Below, one piece after another: positions 21,187 to 21,216 of a DNA stretch of 21,216 nucleotides (positions are counted from its first letter, which is position 1; every line of letters begins with the position of its first letter). A model generated the notes under the pieces. The model saw only the letters and a program-made list of their open reading frames with translations, did no database searches and had not been told where the DNA came from. Source of the DNA: Prevotellaceae bacterium (GTDB taxonomy: Bacteria; Bacteroidota; Bacteroidia; Bacteroidales; UBA932); assembly GCA_031279735.1 (NCBI GenBank), contig JAITHX010000134.1, positions 1-21,216 of the forward strand, read 5' to 3'. The position numbers and the translations under genes were made by a program.

Positions 21187-21216
21187 ATGGATTTACATAA
21201 AATAGGGATAAAAATC
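21187..21216 (+). CDS. Start of a further gene (3' truncated)
   Basis: ATG 21187 opens a frame of ten codons, MDLHKIGIKI, to the window edge. It follows an AT-rich region with a plausible -7 box, and an AAGGAG 17 bp upstream that is too distant to be a normal Shine-Dalgarno. The product cannot be identified from ten residues. Confidence 0.45.
   Translation, partial: MDLHKIGIKI

Overview
The window looks like a chromosomal segment of a Bacteroidota (probably Bacteroidales) bacterium. The evidence is a C-terminal type IX secretion sorting domain on a large surface protein, repeated Bacteroidota-type promoters (TAnnTTTG -7 boxes, best example before the SRP RNA), weak or absent Shine-Dalgarno sequences, and several families typical of this phylum (a protein resembling DUF6261, a Rpn/PDDEXK_2 nuclease, a DPP5-like S9 peptidase, a bactofilin). 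No tRNA, rRNA, IS transposase or CRISPR array was seen.

Layout. Positions 1-2938 hold the 3' part of a giant modular T9SS surface protein with a 1293-bp internal duplication period. Positions 3047-3753 hold a ParE/RelE-like toxin with an unfamiliar small antitoxin, its own promoter and a terminator. Then come an array of seven 10-bp repeats, a lipoprotein S9 peptidase (4027-6108), and on the minus strand a Rpn-family nuclease (6216-7124) and deoC (7167-7856), whose stop codon lies in a relic of a second Rpn gene. A DUF805 membrane protein follows (8197-8550), then a cluster of toxin-antitoxin copies: a frameshifted relic, an intact pair (8900-9440) and a tiny second relic. The DUF6261-like gene (9607-10536, minus) carries five and a bit tandem 42-bp hairpin repeats in its 5' leader. 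A RlaP-like nucleotidyltransferase (11060-11815) and the SRP RNA (11917-12014) lead into conserved genes.

The right half is mostly housekeeping or envelope: an operon-like run of NAD-dependent epimerase, LolA-like protein, MscS channel and small membrane protein; two tandem but divergent Lgt homologues; a RelA/SpoT homologue whose hydrolase motif is degenerate (minus); a bactofilin (minus); a membrane-anchored endonuclease/exonuclease/phosphatase protein; and the first ten codons of a further gene.

The most unusual signals are: (1) the family of ParE-like modules with a novel-looking antitoxin, two intact and two decayed, in one 6-kb stretch; (2) the tandem hairpin leader of the DUF6261-like gene, in which all variation avoids the stems; (3) three separate 3 x 11-bp TTGTTGTA-type arrays, each placed just after a stop codon in the same orientation relative to the upstream gene; and (4) the Rpn gene bounded by 27-bp near-identical direct repeats next to a 30-bp perfect palindrome. 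All assignments come from reading the sequence; no database search was run.
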